Part shown: in pieces, positions 53,904 to 62,854 of the stretch
How the letters are laid out: each line of letters begins with the position of its first letter
How positions within the stretch are numbered: position 1 is the first letter of the stretch
Notes under the pieces: generated by a model
The model's input: only the letters and a program-made list of their open reading frames with translations
Databases searched by the model: none
Told to the model about the DNA's origin: nothing
Position numbers and translations under genes: made by a program
Assembly (NCBI GenBank): GCA_963791885.1
Contig: CAWBUL010000006.1
Coordinates: 1-64,000 of the forward strand
Direction of reading: 5' to 3'
Source of the DNA: CAVSUZ01 sp963791885
GTDB taxonomy: Bacteria > Pseudomonadota > Alphaproteobacteria > Acetobacterales > Acetobacteraceae
Length of the DNA: 64,000 nt

Positions 53904-54152
53904 TCACCGCTTAACCTCTGCGAGCTGCTCGGCAACCCACGCCTCGATCAGGGCCTGCTTGCTGGTGCGCCGTTCAAACGCCAGCACCCGGAGCTGTTCA
54001 TGGACAAACTCCGGGAAGCGGACCGTGATGCCGATGCGGTTCTCGACCACGGCCAGCTTGCGCGGCTCCGGCGCGGCGTGTGGCTGCGCCTCGCCCTTGC
54101 GGACCTTGACGATGGTCGCATCAAGCGGCGTGGCTGCGGCGGGACGAGGCAT
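53904..54152 (-). CDS. Ribbon-helix-helix protein, probable partition partner of ParA
   Basis: 82 residues. The C-terminal half reads IGITVRFPEFVHEQLRVLAF then ERRTSKQALIEAWVAEQLAE, an RHH pattern as in CopG/ParG-type centromere binders. The basic, flexible N-terminus (TIVKVRKGEAQPHAAPEPRK) resembles the arginine-finger tail that stimulates ParA. Overlaps the parA 3' end by 32 bp in another frame. Probably binds the repeats at 54768-54832 and represses the operon. Confidence 0.65.
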   Translation of the reverse strand: MPRPAAATPLDATIVKVRKGEAQPHAAPEPRKLAVVENRIGITVRFPEFVHEQLRVLAFERRTSKQALIEAWVAEQLAEVKR

Positions 54153-54772
54153 GGCTGTCTCCTTGGGTCAGTCGGGTTTGCAGGTAGGCCCACAGCTCCA
54201 CGACCTCGGCGGCCGACTTCGATGTGGGATCAAGCTCCGCCGCGGTCCGGCCGTCCGTCATCGAGGTGGCGAAATCCACCCGCGCATGGATCACGACCGG
54301 CGCCACCGCGCCGTATTGGCTCAATGCGATGGCCGCCTGGGTGGTGATCCGGGCGCGTGCCGTTGCCCGGTTGATCACGAACACCATCGGTTTGCCGGAG
54401 GCTGCCGCCAGCTCCACTGTGCCGCCGACCGCGCGGAGGTCATTGGGCGACGGCTGCACCGGCACCAGGATCAGGTCCGCCAGCGCCAGAACCTCGGCAA
54501 TGGTCTCGGACAGGGAAGGCGGAGTGTCGATCAGCAGCGTGGAATATCCTGCCGCCTGACAGCCCGCGACCGCGGCCGGCAGGCCTCCCGCCGGGTCGAT
54601 CCACTCCGGCGTGCTGGCAGCCCGGGCGTTCCACCATCCGGGAAGCCCGCCCTGCGGGTCCGTGTCCATCAGCGCGACAGGTCCGGCACCGGCCGCCTCA
54701 GCCGCGACGGCGAGGTGGCTGGCCAATGTCGTCTTTCCTGCCCTTACGGGACGCCAATGCGACCACCTGCAC
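54121..54772 (-). pseudogene. parA: ParA-family partition ATPase, frameshift in Walker A
   Basis: A GTG at 54772 opens MQVVALASRKG. The frame breaks inside the P-loop near 54742, and the rest continues GKTTLASHLAVAAEAAGAGP, VALMDTDPQGGLPGWWNARA (Walker A'), STLLIDTPPSLSETIAEVLA (Walker B) and ILVPVQPSPNDLRAVGGTVE. Everything except 1-2 bases in KGGxGKTT is intact. It would drive ATP-dependent plasmid segregation. A sequencing error at this GC-rich spot is plausible. Confidence 0.75.
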
Positions 54773-54832
54773 CCTTACACCACTGCACCACGGTTATGCG
54801 GTGCAGTTAACCATAGCATCCATGCACCATGC
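54768..54832. promoter_or_regulatory. parA promoter with TGCACC/GGTGCA repeats
   Basis: CTGCACC (54784-54790) and GGTGCAG (54799-54805) form a 7-bp inverted repeat, with further TGCACC motifs at about 54768 and 54823. Just upstream of the parA start, this is a likely operator or centromere site for the RHH partner. Confidence 0.5.
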
Positions 54833-54987
54833 AACCACGGACTGGCCTGGGGTGCCGCAGGGGCAACCGCAGCCGCGGCGCGCCGGGTCCTTCCGGCGGG
54901 ATCGCGGGAATGCGGGGCGAACAGGCGCAAATTCTCGCCAGTCTCTGCCCGTTTTGGAGCCGTCCGACTCCCTTACCTCTCCGCCAG

Positions 54988-55452
54988 CTACCCGCCGTCC
55001 GGCGGGCGCCCCAGGTCCCGGCTGACCAGCGCCACCAGCTTCGCCAGCACCTTGGCCACGCCCCCCGGAGGCCTTCCCAGGGCCTGGGCAACCTCCGCGG
55101 TGTGCAGCGCCGGCATGGCGCCCAGAGCCGCCTGGAGCCGCTGCCAGCGCCGGTCCCGTGCCGCCTGGATGACGTCGGCCGGGACGGTGGCGTCCCGCAG
55201 CTCCCGGAGCTGGCGGGAGAGCTTGGCGATCTCGGTGGCGGCCTGGGCGGCCAGGGCGTCGAGTACCCGCTGGCGGCCGGCCTCCGCTGCGCGGTCCTGG
55301 TCACTCCGATCCCGCCTGGAGCGCAGCCAGGATGCGGCGTCCTCCGGGTCCAGGCCGCCATCGGGAGCGCGTGCGAGCCGGCCGAGCTGGAGGGCGGAAA
55401 AGACGCTGCTGGCCGGGACCGCGTTCTCCCGCGCCCAGACCTTGACCTGCAT
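54988..55452 (-). CDS. Hypothetical plasmid protein with predicted DNA-binding character
   Basis: 154 residues starting MQVKVWARENAVPASSVFSA. The N-terminus has an ENAVPASSVFSALQLGRLAR segment suggestive of a helix-turn-helix; the middle is a long basic/acidic coiled coil (AATEIAKLSRQLRELRDATV), and the C-terminus has HTAEVAQALGRPPGGVAKVL. It may be a replication or accessory partition protein. Family not recognised. Confidence 0.55.
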   Translation of the reverse strand: MQVKVWARENAVPASSVFSALQLGRLARAPDGGLDPEDAASWLRSRRDRSDQDRAAEAGRQRVLDALAAQAATEIAKLSRQLRELRDATVPADVIQAARDRRWQRLQAALGAMPALHTAEVAQALGRPPGGVAKVLAKLVALVSRDLGRPPDGG

Positions 55453-55539
55453 GGATCAGCGGCCGGAGCTGGAGCGGAGCCGCGCCGCCTGTCTGATTCG
55501 TTCGGCGCGAGCCTGCGCGGCGTGCAGAAGCGTGCGGCC

Positions 55540-55552
55540 TGCACGCGGTGCA
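55540..55552. promoter_or_regulatory. Palindrome TGCACGCGGTGCA upstream of cassette 1
   Basis: Exact 13-mer with 5-bp arms (TGCAC/GTGCA). The same 13-mer is at 62855-62867 in front of the related cassette. Lies between divergent genes at 55452 and 55695. Confidence 0.55.
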
Positions 55553-55694
55553 TGTTGATAATGGACGATGATGAGTAACGCTCCTACGTGCGGTGCGTAT
55601 ATGAGCTTGGTCGTCCGAGGCATTCCGCCGGGCGAAGCAGCGCAGTTCGCCTCACGAACCGCACTGCCTCTTATCACCGCGAAAAGGACTCGCA

Positions 55695-56345
55695 ATGACT
55701 GCGTTCAACATGCGCACCACAAACCGCGCCCGCAACGCGCTGCTCGCCCTCTGTGCCGCGATCACGCTGGGCGCCACCGCAGCCCACGCCGATGTCGTTC
55801 AGACTGGCAGCAGCGGCTATTGGACCGCCTGGCAAGGCCCCGCATCCGATCGGGCAGCTAATACCTGTGCGATCATGATTTACTACCCCACCACTGGTGC
55901 TTCGGTAGGCATCGTGACCAGCAGTGACGACCAGAGACTTCGTGTGGTTGCAAGTAAGAATGGCTGGAATATCCCTGCCGGCACTGTCACCAGCCTAGCC
56001 ATCCAGGTTGACGGCAACCCAGCCTGGACACAACCCAACCTGGCCGTCGGGAACAAAGATGTCGTAATGGAGTCGATTGCGCTGGTTGCAACGCGCCAGT
56101 TCGTCCACGAGATCACATCCGGCACCAATCTGCGGCTTGCCTTCGGGGGCACCGAGCCGCTGTGGACGGTGACCCTGAACGGCACCGCCGGCATCTGGCC
56201 GCAGTTCATGAATTGCGCGCAGATGGTGGCGCCGGCCGTGGTTGCTTCGCTTAATCCGACACAGCCCTTCGCCGCACAGGGACCATCGCAGCCGTTCTCC
56301 CCTGCCCCGCCCGCGCCGCCATCGCAGCCGTTCAATGGTGTCTGA
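55695..56345 (+). CDS. Exported protein of cassette 1
   Basis: 216 residues. Signal peptide MTAFNMRTTNRARNALLALC, AAITLGATAAHA, cleavage before DVVQTGS. The mature part reads YWTAWQGPASDRAANTCAIM, QRLRVVASKNGWNIPAGTVT and FMNCAQMVAPAVVASLNP, with two Cys. The C-terminal tail is Pro/Gln-rich with three copies of a QPF motif (TQPFAAQGPSQPF, SQPFNGV). Not recognised. Followed by a mini-HTH gene 23 bp later, the same order as at 62971-63749. Confidence 0.6.
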   Translation: MTAFNMRTTNRARNALLALCAAITLGATAAHADVVQTGSSGYWTAWQGPASDRAANTCAIMIYYPTTGASVGIVTSSDDQRLRVVASKNGWNIPAGTVTSLAIQVDGNPAWTQPNLAVGNKDVVMESIALVATRQFVHEITSGTNLRLAFGGTEPLWTVTLNGTAGIWPQFMNCAQMVAPAVVASLNPTQPFAAQGPSQPFSPAPPAPPSQPFNGV

Positions 56346-56367
56346 GCCCAAGGGCGGGAGCGCAGCA

Positions 56368-56574
56368 ATGACCTCCGCGCAACTCGCGGCAGTGCGTGAG
56401 CGATTGGGCTGGAACCGTGCGGTCCTGGCCCGGTTGCTGTGCTGTTCGGAGGCCACCATTCGCCAGATGGAGGGCGGCCGGCGCCGCATCCCCTCATCCA
56501 TTGCCGACTGGCTGACACGGCTCGCCGGCTGTCAAGTAGCGCACCCGCCGCCGGATGATTGGCGCGTCCGGTGA
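56368..56574 (+). CDS. Mini-HTH DNA-binding protein of cassette 1
   Basis: 68 residues starting MTSAQLAAVRERLGWNRAVL. HTH of the Xre/Cro type: ARLLCCSEATIRQMEGGRRR then IPSSIADWLTRLAG, ending HPPPDDWRVR. The protein at 63522 shares the LLCCS turn, the IADWL/VADWL helix and the HPxP..DW(R) end. A small transcription factor, perhaps autoregulating through the palindrome at 55540. Confidence 0.7.
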   Translation: MTSAQLAAVRERLGWNRAVLARLLCCSEATIRQMEGGRRRIPSSIADWLTRLAGCQVAHPPPDDWRVR

Positions 56575-56658
56575 AGGTTCGGTGACTGCCTGGAGAGGGG
56601 CGTAATTGCGAGAAGGTCAGTAGACGAATAACCTTAACTAAGTTCTAGGAGACTATCA

Positions 56659-57000
56659 GTGAAGAAGTTACTACTTGCTACTGCTATCTGCTTGTCACCT
56701 CCTGCTACTCAAGCGGCTCCAATGTACAGAGGTCAGGCTGGTCTGTTACCTACTAATCCTGGAGAAACATTAGCTCTCCACGGTTTCTTGTCACGAGCTC
56801 AAATGCAGTGCGGATTTAATGGATACAGTGACAGGTTGATGAAAGCTGCTATCATAGCCTACCACCTATTCGGCGAAACTGAGGCGATGAAGTACGTCAT
56901 GGCTGGTGCAAAGCATTTTGACGCTGAGGAAGCTCAGATTGGTCGTTCAAGTGAATGCGCAACGATCGCATATAAGTTTAGTGGATTCGTACAACCGTAA
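56659..57000 (+). CDS. Small AT-rich exported protein of foreign composition
   Basis: 113 residues from a GTG at 56659 after TAGGAG. Signal peptide VKKLLLATAICLSPPATQAA, then MYRGQAGLLPTNPG, MQCGFNGYSDRLMKAAIIAY and YVMAGAKHFDAEEAQIG, with two Cys in the mature part. Codon choice (many TTA, ACT, GCT, AAG) differs sharply from the GC-rich neighbours, so this 350-bp stretch came from elsewhere, perhaps a phage. Not recognised. Confidence 0.65.
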   Translation: MKKLLLATAICLSPPATQAAPMYRGQAGLLPTNPGETLALHGFLSRAQMQCGFNGYSDRLMKAAIIAYHLFGETEAMKYVMAGAKHFDAEEAQIGRSSECATIAYKFSGFVQP

Positions 57001-57165
57001 GTAAGTTACTCGTCGTTCTGTTCCTCCGGGAACACCCAGAGAAGTGGCACTTCGTCGCCACTCGGCCTGGTTGCCCTTTGCTCTTGAGAACGCCTTCCCC
57101 CTGCAAGCGCTGCTCCGGCCCGGCTTTCCATAACATCCGATAGGCGGCCCGGGGTGTGTAGATCA

Positions 57166-58823
57166 CCGATAGAAATGTCACTCCTCTCACCGATAGAGAT
57201 GTCACCTGAGGCATCTGTCGTCGGGACGGCCGGAGTGACGCACGATGACGGTGATCCAGGTGAGCCAGCGAGAATTCAGCCGGCTGCGGATAATGGTCGA
57301 CGTGTCGGATGGTCGCCTGACAGTGGCCGCGGCCGGCGAACTGATGGGTGTCGGCCGGCGCCAGGTGTTCCGTCTGTGCCGAGCTTTCCAAACCGCCGGT
57401 CCATCGGGATTGCTGTCCAAGAAGCGCGGACGGCCGAGCAACCGCCGACATGGCGAGACCCTCCGGCGCACGGTGATAGCTTTGGTGCGCGAACACTATA
57501 CCGATTTTGGCCCGACGCTTGCGGCGGAGAAGCTGGCCGAGCGGCATAAATTGCGGCTCGGCGTGGAAACCCTGCGGCAATGGATGATCGCGGACGGACT
57601 ATGGACCGACCGGCGCCATCGGCTCCCCTCCCCGCACCAGCCGCGCCGTCGCCGCGAGTGTTTGGGCGAGCTGGTGCAGATCGACGGTTCGGAGCACGCC
57701 TGGTTGGAGGACCGCGGTCCGGTCTGCACGTTGCTGGCATTCATCGACGATGCGACCAGCCGGATCATGGAACTGCGCTTCGTTGCCTCGGAATCGGCAT
57801 TCGACTACTTCCGTGCGACGCGCAACTATCTCGAGACGCACGGCAAGCCGGTCGCGTTCTACAGCGACAAGCACAGCATCTTCCGGGTTAACAAAAAGGA
57901 CGCCGACCGCGGTGACCGGATCACCCAGTTCAGCCGCGCGCTCGGGGAACTGAACATTGACATCATCTGCGCCAACATTCCGCAGGCCAAAGGGCGTGTG
58001 GAGCGAGCCTTTGGAACGCTGCAGGATCGGTTGGTGAAGGAGCTGCGACTGGCCGGCATCGCGAGCATTGAGGCAGCGAATGTCTGGATGCCAACGTTCA
58101 TTGCCGATTACAATCAACGCTTTGGCCGTGTTCCATTGAACGCCAAGGACCTGCACCGGCCGTTATCGGTGCGCGACAATCTGGATGAGATGCTGGCCTG
58201 GCGGGAGATGCGCACCGTCACGCGCAATCTGACACTGCACTATGACCGCATGATGCTGATCCTGCAGCCGACGCCGCTGACCCGTGCTCTGGCACGGCAG
58301 GTCGTTGAGGTTGTGAACTACCCGGATGGCCGCTTCGCCGTCCAACACAACGGCGTTGCCCTGCCGTTCACGGTATTCGACAAGATCCGAACGGTCGATC
58401 CTGGCTCAATCATCGAGAATAAGCGGCTGACAGAGGTACTGGCCCAGATCCAGGCGCAACAGGCGGCCTATCCGCCGTGTCGGCGTCGCTTCGATCCGGC
58501 GCGGCAGCGACCGCCGAACAATCTGGAGGCGCCCGGACAGCCCTCGAAGGGGCGCCCGTCACGAAAGGCCGCAGCCACGCCTGTAGGCTGATCGCCGCGC
58601 CGCTCCCTCGACGTCCCAGCGGACCAGCATTGCGCTGTGCTCGCTCCCGTCAAGGACGCTGCGCGCCTTCGGTGGCCTGCGGCCATCCTTGACCGAAGCT
58701 GTGCGCCGCGCTGTGCGGAATGCGGCCGGGACGAAGAAACGGCGCTGTTTCAGCCGAACCAAGAAACGCCGCAAGCTTCAGCTCATTTCGCACCGACCAT
58801 TCCCCAAGTGACATTTCTATCGG
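57166..58823 (+). mobile_element. ISNCY-type (rve transposase) element, complete
   Basis: Ends CCGATAGAAATGTCACT at 57166 and the exact inverse AGTGACATTTCTATCGG ending at 58823. A second internal copy CCGATAGAGATGTCAC at 57190 suggests repeated transposase sites. Encloses the 448-residue transposase. A truncated relative is at 21737-22746. Confidence 0.85.
57245..58591 (+). CDS. ISNCY-type transposase with rve core
   Basis: 448 residues. N-terminal HTH (AAAGELMGVGRRQVFRLCRA, then SKKRGRPSNRRHG). Integrase core: GELVQIDGSEHAWLEDRG (first D), PVAFYSDKHSIFRVNKKD (second D) and PQAKGRVERAFGTLQDRL (E). The C-terminal beta region includes YPDGRFAVQHNGVALPFTV. Intact; probably the source of the fragment in the chimeric frame at 21.7 kb. 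Confidence 0.9.
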   Translation: MTVIQVSQREFSRLRIMVDVSDGRLTVAAAGELMGVGRRQVFRLCRAFQTAGPSGLLSKKRGRPSNRRHGETLRRTVIALVREHYTDFGPTLAAEKLAERHKLRLGVETLRQWMIADGLWTDRRHRLPSPHQPRRRRECLGELVQIDGSEHAWLEDRGPVCTLLAFIDDATSRIMELRFVASESAFDYFRATRNYLETHGKPVAFYSDKHSIFRVNKKDADRGDRITQFSRALGELNIDIICANIPQAKGRVERAFGTLQDRLVKELRLAGIASIEAANVWMPTFIADYNQRFGRVPLNAKDLHRPLSVRDNLDEMLAWREMRTVTRNLTLHYDRMMLILQPTPLTRALARQVVEVVNYPDGRFAVQHNGVALPFTVFDKIRTVDPGSIIENKRLTEVLAQIQAQQAAYPPCRRRFDPARQRPPNNLEAPGQPSKGRPSRKAAATPVG

Positions 58824-59069
58824 GGAGAAATCGTGACTTTTCAAACGGGCAGCGACAGGGGTGCCGGGCGCCCGCTTTGCACCCGCCGGTTGCTTGCGAA
58901 ATCGTAAATCCTCCGAAAGGATGCTCGTGACGAACGTTCATTGAACGGGTCACCGGCAGGTGGAACACGGCACGTTCAGCTATGACTCACGCACCTGAGA
59001 CCATTACCGAAGTGTCGATGACCAGCTCATATGTCCAGCAATAAACCAGCATAACGGAAAGGCACCACA
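58824..59069. other. Upstream region of the methanethiol oxidase gene
   Basis: 246 bp with no gene. GACGAACGTTCATTGAACGG near 58930 has inverted GAACG/CGTTC character and might be an operator; not proven. GGAAAGG lies before the start at 59070. Confidence 0.3.
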
Positions 59070-60464
59070 ATGGCGACCTGGAGACCGGACTCCACCTTCT
59101 ATCCCTCCCCGAGAATGGCCATGAAGGCGCCCCCGGAAACCCTCGCTTACGTCGCGAGCTTCGATCCCGCGCGTCTTGTTCCGGACGCGATCAGCGTCGT
59201 CGATGTCGATCCTGGATCGCCAACCTACTCGCAAACGGTTGGAACGGTGACGATGCCGAACGTCGGCGATGAACTGCACCATTTCGGCTGGAACGCGTGC
59301 AGCTCCTGTCTTTGCCCAAACGCACCCCATCCGCATTCGGAACGCCGCTATCTCATCGTGCCTGGTCTCCGCTCGTCGCGCATCCACATCCTTGATACCA
59401 AGGCCAACCCGCACGAGCCGAAGATCGTTCGGGTGCTGGAGCCCGAGGAAGTCGCGGAACGGTCAGGGTACACGCGCCCGCATACGATTCACTGCGGACC
59501 GGAAGGCATCTACGTCGCCGCGCTGAGCAATGCGAAGGGCGAGACGCCCGGCGGCGTGTTTCTGATGGACCACGAAACGTTCGATATCCGCGGTCGCTGG
59601 GAAATTGACCGGGGACCGCAGCGCCTTGCGTACGACGCATGGTGGCATCTCGGACATGACACGATGGTGACGAGCGAGTGGGGCCTTCCCGCGACATTCG
59701 AGAATGGCCTGGTTCCCGAGGTTCTGCTCGGGGGACAATACGGCCACAAGCTGCACTTCTGGGATTTGCACTCGCGCAAGCATAAACAGGAGGTCGACTT
59801 CGGCGCGGAGAACCAACTCGTTTTCGAGCTTCGCCCCGCGCACGATCCGACCAAAGCCTACGGCTTCGTCAACTCCGTCATCAGCCTCAAGGATCTTTCC
59901 GCGTCGATCTGGACCTGGTACCGCAACGGCAACGAATGGGCGGTCAGAAAGATCATTGAAATCCCGGCGGAGCCCGCCGACCCTGCACTTTTACCGCCCA
60001 TGCTCAAGGGCTTTTCGGCGGTGCCACCGCTCGTCACCGATATCGACCTCTCAATGGACGATCGCTTTCTCTACGTTTCTTGCTGGGGCACGGGTGACCT
60101 GCGGCAGTACGACGTGTCCGATCCATTCTCACCAAAGCTGACCGGCACTGTTAGGATCGGCGGGATCGTCTCACGCGCGACCCACCCGAAAGCCAGCGCG
60201 GCCACCCTGAACGGCGGACCGCAGATGGTTGAGATCAGCCGTGATGGGCGGCGGATTTACTTCACCAATTCGCTTTATGGCGCGATCGATGAGCAATTCT
60301 ATCCCGAAGGAATGGATGGATGGATGGTGAAGCTCGACGCCGGACCGAATGGAGGCATCGCATTCGATCCCAACTTCCTTGTCGAGTGGCCGAAGTCCCA
60401 CCGGCCTCATCAGGTGCGCCTGGAGGGTGGTGACTGTTCCTCGGATTCCTACTGCTATCCCTGA
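59070..60464 (+). CDS. mtoX: Methanethiol oxidase (SBP56 / selenium-binding protein family)
   Basis: 464 residues, close to the family length of about 440-470. Starts MATWRPDSTFYPSPRMAMKA. Family features: ELHHFGWNACSSCLCPNA, RPHTIHCGPEGIYVAALSNA, GHDTMVTSEWGLPATFENGL, YGHKLHFWDLHSRKHKQEV, DIDLSMDDRFLYVSCWGTGD and SRDGRRIYFTNSLYGAIDEQ. The many His residues fit the copper-dependent site reported for bacterial MtoX, which oxidises methanethiol to formaldehyde, sulfide and peroxide. No Tat signal seen, unlike some MtoX. Followed by a membrane protein. Confidence 0.85.
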   Translation: MATWRPDSTFYPSPRMAMKAPPETLAYVASFDPARLVPDAISVVDVDPGSPTYSQTVGTVTMPNVGDELHHFGWNACSSCLCPNAPHPHSERRYLIVPGLRSSRIHILDTKANPHEPKIVRVLEPEEVAERSGYTRPHTIHCGPEGIYVAALSNAKGETPGGVFLMDHETFDIRGRWEIDRGPQRLAYDAWWHLGHDTMVTSEWGLPATFENGLVPEVLLGGQYGHKLHFWDLHSRKHKQEVDFGAENQLVFELRPAHDPTKAYGFVNSVISLKDLSASIWTWYRNGNEWAVRKIIEIPAEPADPALLPPMLKGFSAVPPLVTDIDLSMDDRFLYVSCWGTGDLRQYDVSDPFSPKLTGTVRIGGIVSRATHPKASAATLNGGPQMVEISRDGRRIYFTNSLYGAIDEQFYPEGMDGWMVKLDAGPNGGIAFDPNFLVEWPKSHRPHQVRLEGGDCSSDSYCYP

Positions 60465-60500
60465 GATCCGAACCGGCCGAGCGACGGTCGTGAACGAAAA

Positions 60501-61127
60501 ATGACGTTGGAAAACGCGTGGCCCTGGCTCACCTTCGCGGGTCTCGGCATGTTCCACGGTCTCAATCCGGCGATGGGTTGGCTGTTCGCCGTGGGTCTCG
60601 GGATGCATCGGAACGGCCGCCGGACCGTGCAACTGGCGCTGCTGCCCATGGCGGTTGGCCACGCACTGTCCATCTCGGTTACGGTGGCTTCGGTGATGAT
60701 CCTGGGAACGGTGATAGACACGGCAGCCATTCGCCTTATCTCTGGCGGTGTCCTCATCGTCTGGGCTGGATATCACCTGGTCTATGGACACCGCCATCGC
60801 GTGCGCGTGGGCATGACAGTGAGTGCCATGGGCCTTGCTTTATGGTCGTTCCTGATGGCGACGGCTCACGGTGCCGGGCTGATGCTGGTGCCCGCTCTTC
60901 TGCCACTGTGCACGAGCATGCCCGCCATTTCGAGTGGATCGCTATTGATCTCGCTCGCTGCCGTGGCCGTGCACACCTTCGCGACACTGATCGTCACCGG
61001 GCTGATCGCGTTGGCCGTACATGAATGGTTCGGCCTCGCGTTCCTGAGGCGAAGCTGGATTAATTTTGACCTGCTATGGACAGGCAGTCTGGTTGCAACC
61101 GGCACATTGCTGGTTATCTCGGCCTGA
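60501..61127 (+). CDS. Integral membrane protein downstream of mtoX
   Basis: 208 residues with about six helices (WLTFAGLGMFHGLNPAMGWL, VGHALSISVTVASVMILGTV, LISGGVLIVWAGYHLVYG, LMATAHGAGLMLVPALLPLC, LAAVAVHTFATLIVTGLIAL, LLWTGSLVATGTLLVISA). His residues in membrane positions (FHGLNP, GHAL, AHGAG, VHTF) are reminiscent of metal transporters such as the NicO/RcnA type. It may supply or export the metal used by MtoX; inferred only from position and pattern. Confidence 0.6.
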   Translation: MTLENAWPWLTFAGLGMFHGLNPAMGWLFAVGLGMHRNGRRTVQLALLPMAVGHALSISVTVASVMILGTVIDTAAIRLISGGVLIVWAGYHLVYGHRHRVRVGMTVSAMGLALWSFLMATAHGAGLMLVPALLPLCTSMPAISSGSLLISLAAVAVHTFATLIVTGLIALAVHEWFGLAFLRRSWINFDLLWTGSLVATGTLLVISA

Positions 61128-61255
61128 CCGTCCGGTAAAAGCCCCTTAGCGTGCAGTTTTGAGCAAACCGTGCGGCGACCCCTGTGAGCCCCTGATTTTC
61201 GCCGAGCTGTTCAACCGTGTGCATCATGATCAGATGATCCTCTTTCCACGAGTGA
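61128..61255. other. Spacer before the integrase gene
   Basis: 128 bp without a recognisable gene or attachment repeat. Confidence 0.3.
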
Positions 61256-62224
61256 TCACCGTAGGATTTCCGCCGGATAATCAGCGATCAGGTTTTGCGT
61301 CCGGATGTAGCCGAACAGCACATTCATGTCGGTGTGCCGGGTCACGTTCGCCATCGTGGCCGCACTGGCGCCGGTCGCCGCGGCCGATGTGGTGAAGCCG
61401 ACGCGTAGGCTATGGCCGCCCAAGCTATCGACGTCATAGCCGGCGAGCTGGGCGTAGCGCTTCACGATCAGCCCGACTGCTCCACCGTCAAGCCGATCTT
61501 GTAGGCGGCCGGCTTTATTGACCCGGCAGAAGATCGGCCCGCTTTTGATCTTCGCTGCCTTCACCCAGGCGCGTAGCTCGCGCACCGGGCGGATGCGATC
61601 TCGCCCCCCGTCTGGTACGGCGATCGTCTGACCTGCACCTTCTTGGTCCGTCTTCGATTTCCGGATGTGCAGATGGATGCCGCCGATGACCTGCTCGATA
61701 TCTTCCAGGTTCAACGCCACCAGTTCACTCCGCCGCAGTGCCAGCGCCCAGCCGAGCGAAAGCAATGCGCGATCGCGTTTGCCGGTGAGCGTATCGGGGC
61801 AGAGGGCGAGCATTCCCACCAGCATGTCAGGCGTGATCGCCGCCTTCCGGTTGACCGGCGCAGTGCCGAGTTGACGGCGAGCCGAGCGCAGCAAGGACCG
61901 CACCGCATCGCGTGTCGGATCTGGTGCGCCCGCGATCTTGTGCGCCCAAGCGAGTGCAGCGAGGCGTCGGGAAAGGGTTCCGGCGCGTATCGTGCCTGCA
62001 CGGGTTAAATGCGCGATGTACGCCGCCACGACCGCTGGAGAGGCTGGCATGGGGCATACGCCGCGGCTGTCGCACCAAGCAGCAAACAGCCTGACGTCGC
62101 GCTGGTACCCAGCCCTGGTGCTCGCTGCCAATTCCTCACGAACCAATGTGCGCGCCAGGTCCAGATCATCAGCGATCAGGGCAGGGACGGAGGTGTCAGT
62201 CAAAACAGCGAGGTCATGGGGCAT
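61256..62224 (-). CDS. Tyrosine recombinase / integrase
   Basis: 322 residues. N-terminal SAM-like domain (STRAGYQRDVRLFAAWCDSR, SPAVVAAYIAHLTRAG). Catalytic residues in context: Arg in GWALALRRSELVALNLEDIE, His-x-x-Arg in GGHSLRVGFTTSAA, His in NVTRHTDMN and Tyr in VLFGYIRTQNL. A complete XerC/D-like site-specific recombinase, perhaps for plasmid dimer resolution or island mobility. Divergent from the RHH gene at 62287. Confidence 0.9.
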   Translation of the reverse strand: MPHDLAVLTDTSVPALIADDLDLARTLVREELAASTRAGYQRDVRLFAAWCDSRGVCPMPASPAVVAAYIAHLTRAGTIRAGTLSRRLAALAWAHKIAGAPDPTRDAVRSLLRSARRQLGTAPVNRKAAITPDMLVGMLALCPDTLTGKRDRALLSLGWALALRRSELVALNLEDIEQVIGGIHLHIRKSKTDQEGAGQTIAVPDGGRDRIRPVRELRAWVKAAKIKSGPIFCRVNKAGRLQDRLDGGAVGLIVKRYAQLAGYDVDSLGGHSLRVGFTTSAAATGASAATMANVTRHTDMNVLFGYIRTQNLIADYPAEILR

Positions 62225-62286
62225 TGTGAGGATTTCCCAGATAAGGCATATATCCTACTGGGTTTCTCTCGTAAGGTATATAGCTA
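62225..62286. promoter_or_regulatory. Divergent promoter with TAAGGYATATA direct repeats
   Basis: TAAGGCATATATCC (62242) and TAAGGTATATAGC (62272) are near-copies about 30 bp apart in the AT-rich gap between integrase and RHH genes. They could be the operator of the RHH protein. Confidence 0.5.
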
Positions 62287-62487
62287 ATGGGTCGTCCTCT
62301 GCTTTATCCCGATCACATGCTGGCGCAATTCCCGGCGCAGACCTTCGACCGCATCATTGCGGTTCTGCGGGACAAGGAAGACAGAGCGACGTTCATCCGA
62401 CGGGCGGTCGAAGCGGAGCTGAAGCGGCGAGAACGTCTAACAGAGCGACGAAAGGCGGTGGCTCCGCGGAGGCGTGCCGGTGCCTGA
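62287..62487 (+). CDS. Small ribbon-helix-helix-like regulator
   Basis: 66 residues: MGRPLLYPDHMLAQFPAQTF, DRIIAVLRDKEDRATFIRRA, VEAELKRRERLTERRK. The strand-helix-helix order and basic tail fit small RHH repressors (FPAQTFDRI... RATFIRRAVEAEL). Divergent from the integrase, which it may repress. Confidence 0.6.
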   Translation: MGRPLLYPDHMLAQFPAQTFDRIIAVLRDKEDRATFIRRAVEAELKRRERLTERRKAVAPRRRAGA

Positions 62488-62511
62488 CGCCGCCCTCTGG
62501 ATCAGGCCTTG

Positions 62512-62553
62512 GCGGTTTTTCTGAACCCCCCCCCTTTACGGACAAAAAACCGC
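62512..62553. terminator. Possible hairpin terminator
   Basis: GCGGTTTTT (62512) pairs with AAAAACCGC (ending 62553), loop of about 24 bases including a C9 run. Position 25 bp after the RHH gene fits a bidirectional terminator; the long loop weakens the call. Confidence 0.35.
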
Positions 62554-62854
62554 TCAGAGAGGCCCGCCCAGGCCGTTAGCGGCCCCGCCACCGTGATTTG
62601 CCGCCCCCTGGCCGGATACCCGCCCCACAGCCCGGCAATTCAGGCGGATGGGCCTGATCTTCTCTGTTGCCATCGCCCGAATTCTCTTGGACGCCCTGGC
62701 CGGCGACGCACCCGGCACTCCGTCCTTGTTAGGGCACAGCAGCCACCGCGCGCTTCCAGGCCCTCGGTCCCATCACGGATCGGGGGCCTTTTTCGTTCCA
62801 CCATCACCGCTTATTCGGCCACGGCACGCCGGCTTCGTTGCTGCCGAAATCACC
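62554..62854. other. No recognisable gene
   Basis: About 300 bp of GC-rich sequence with no convincing frame; precedes the conserved palindrome. Confidence 0.3.
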
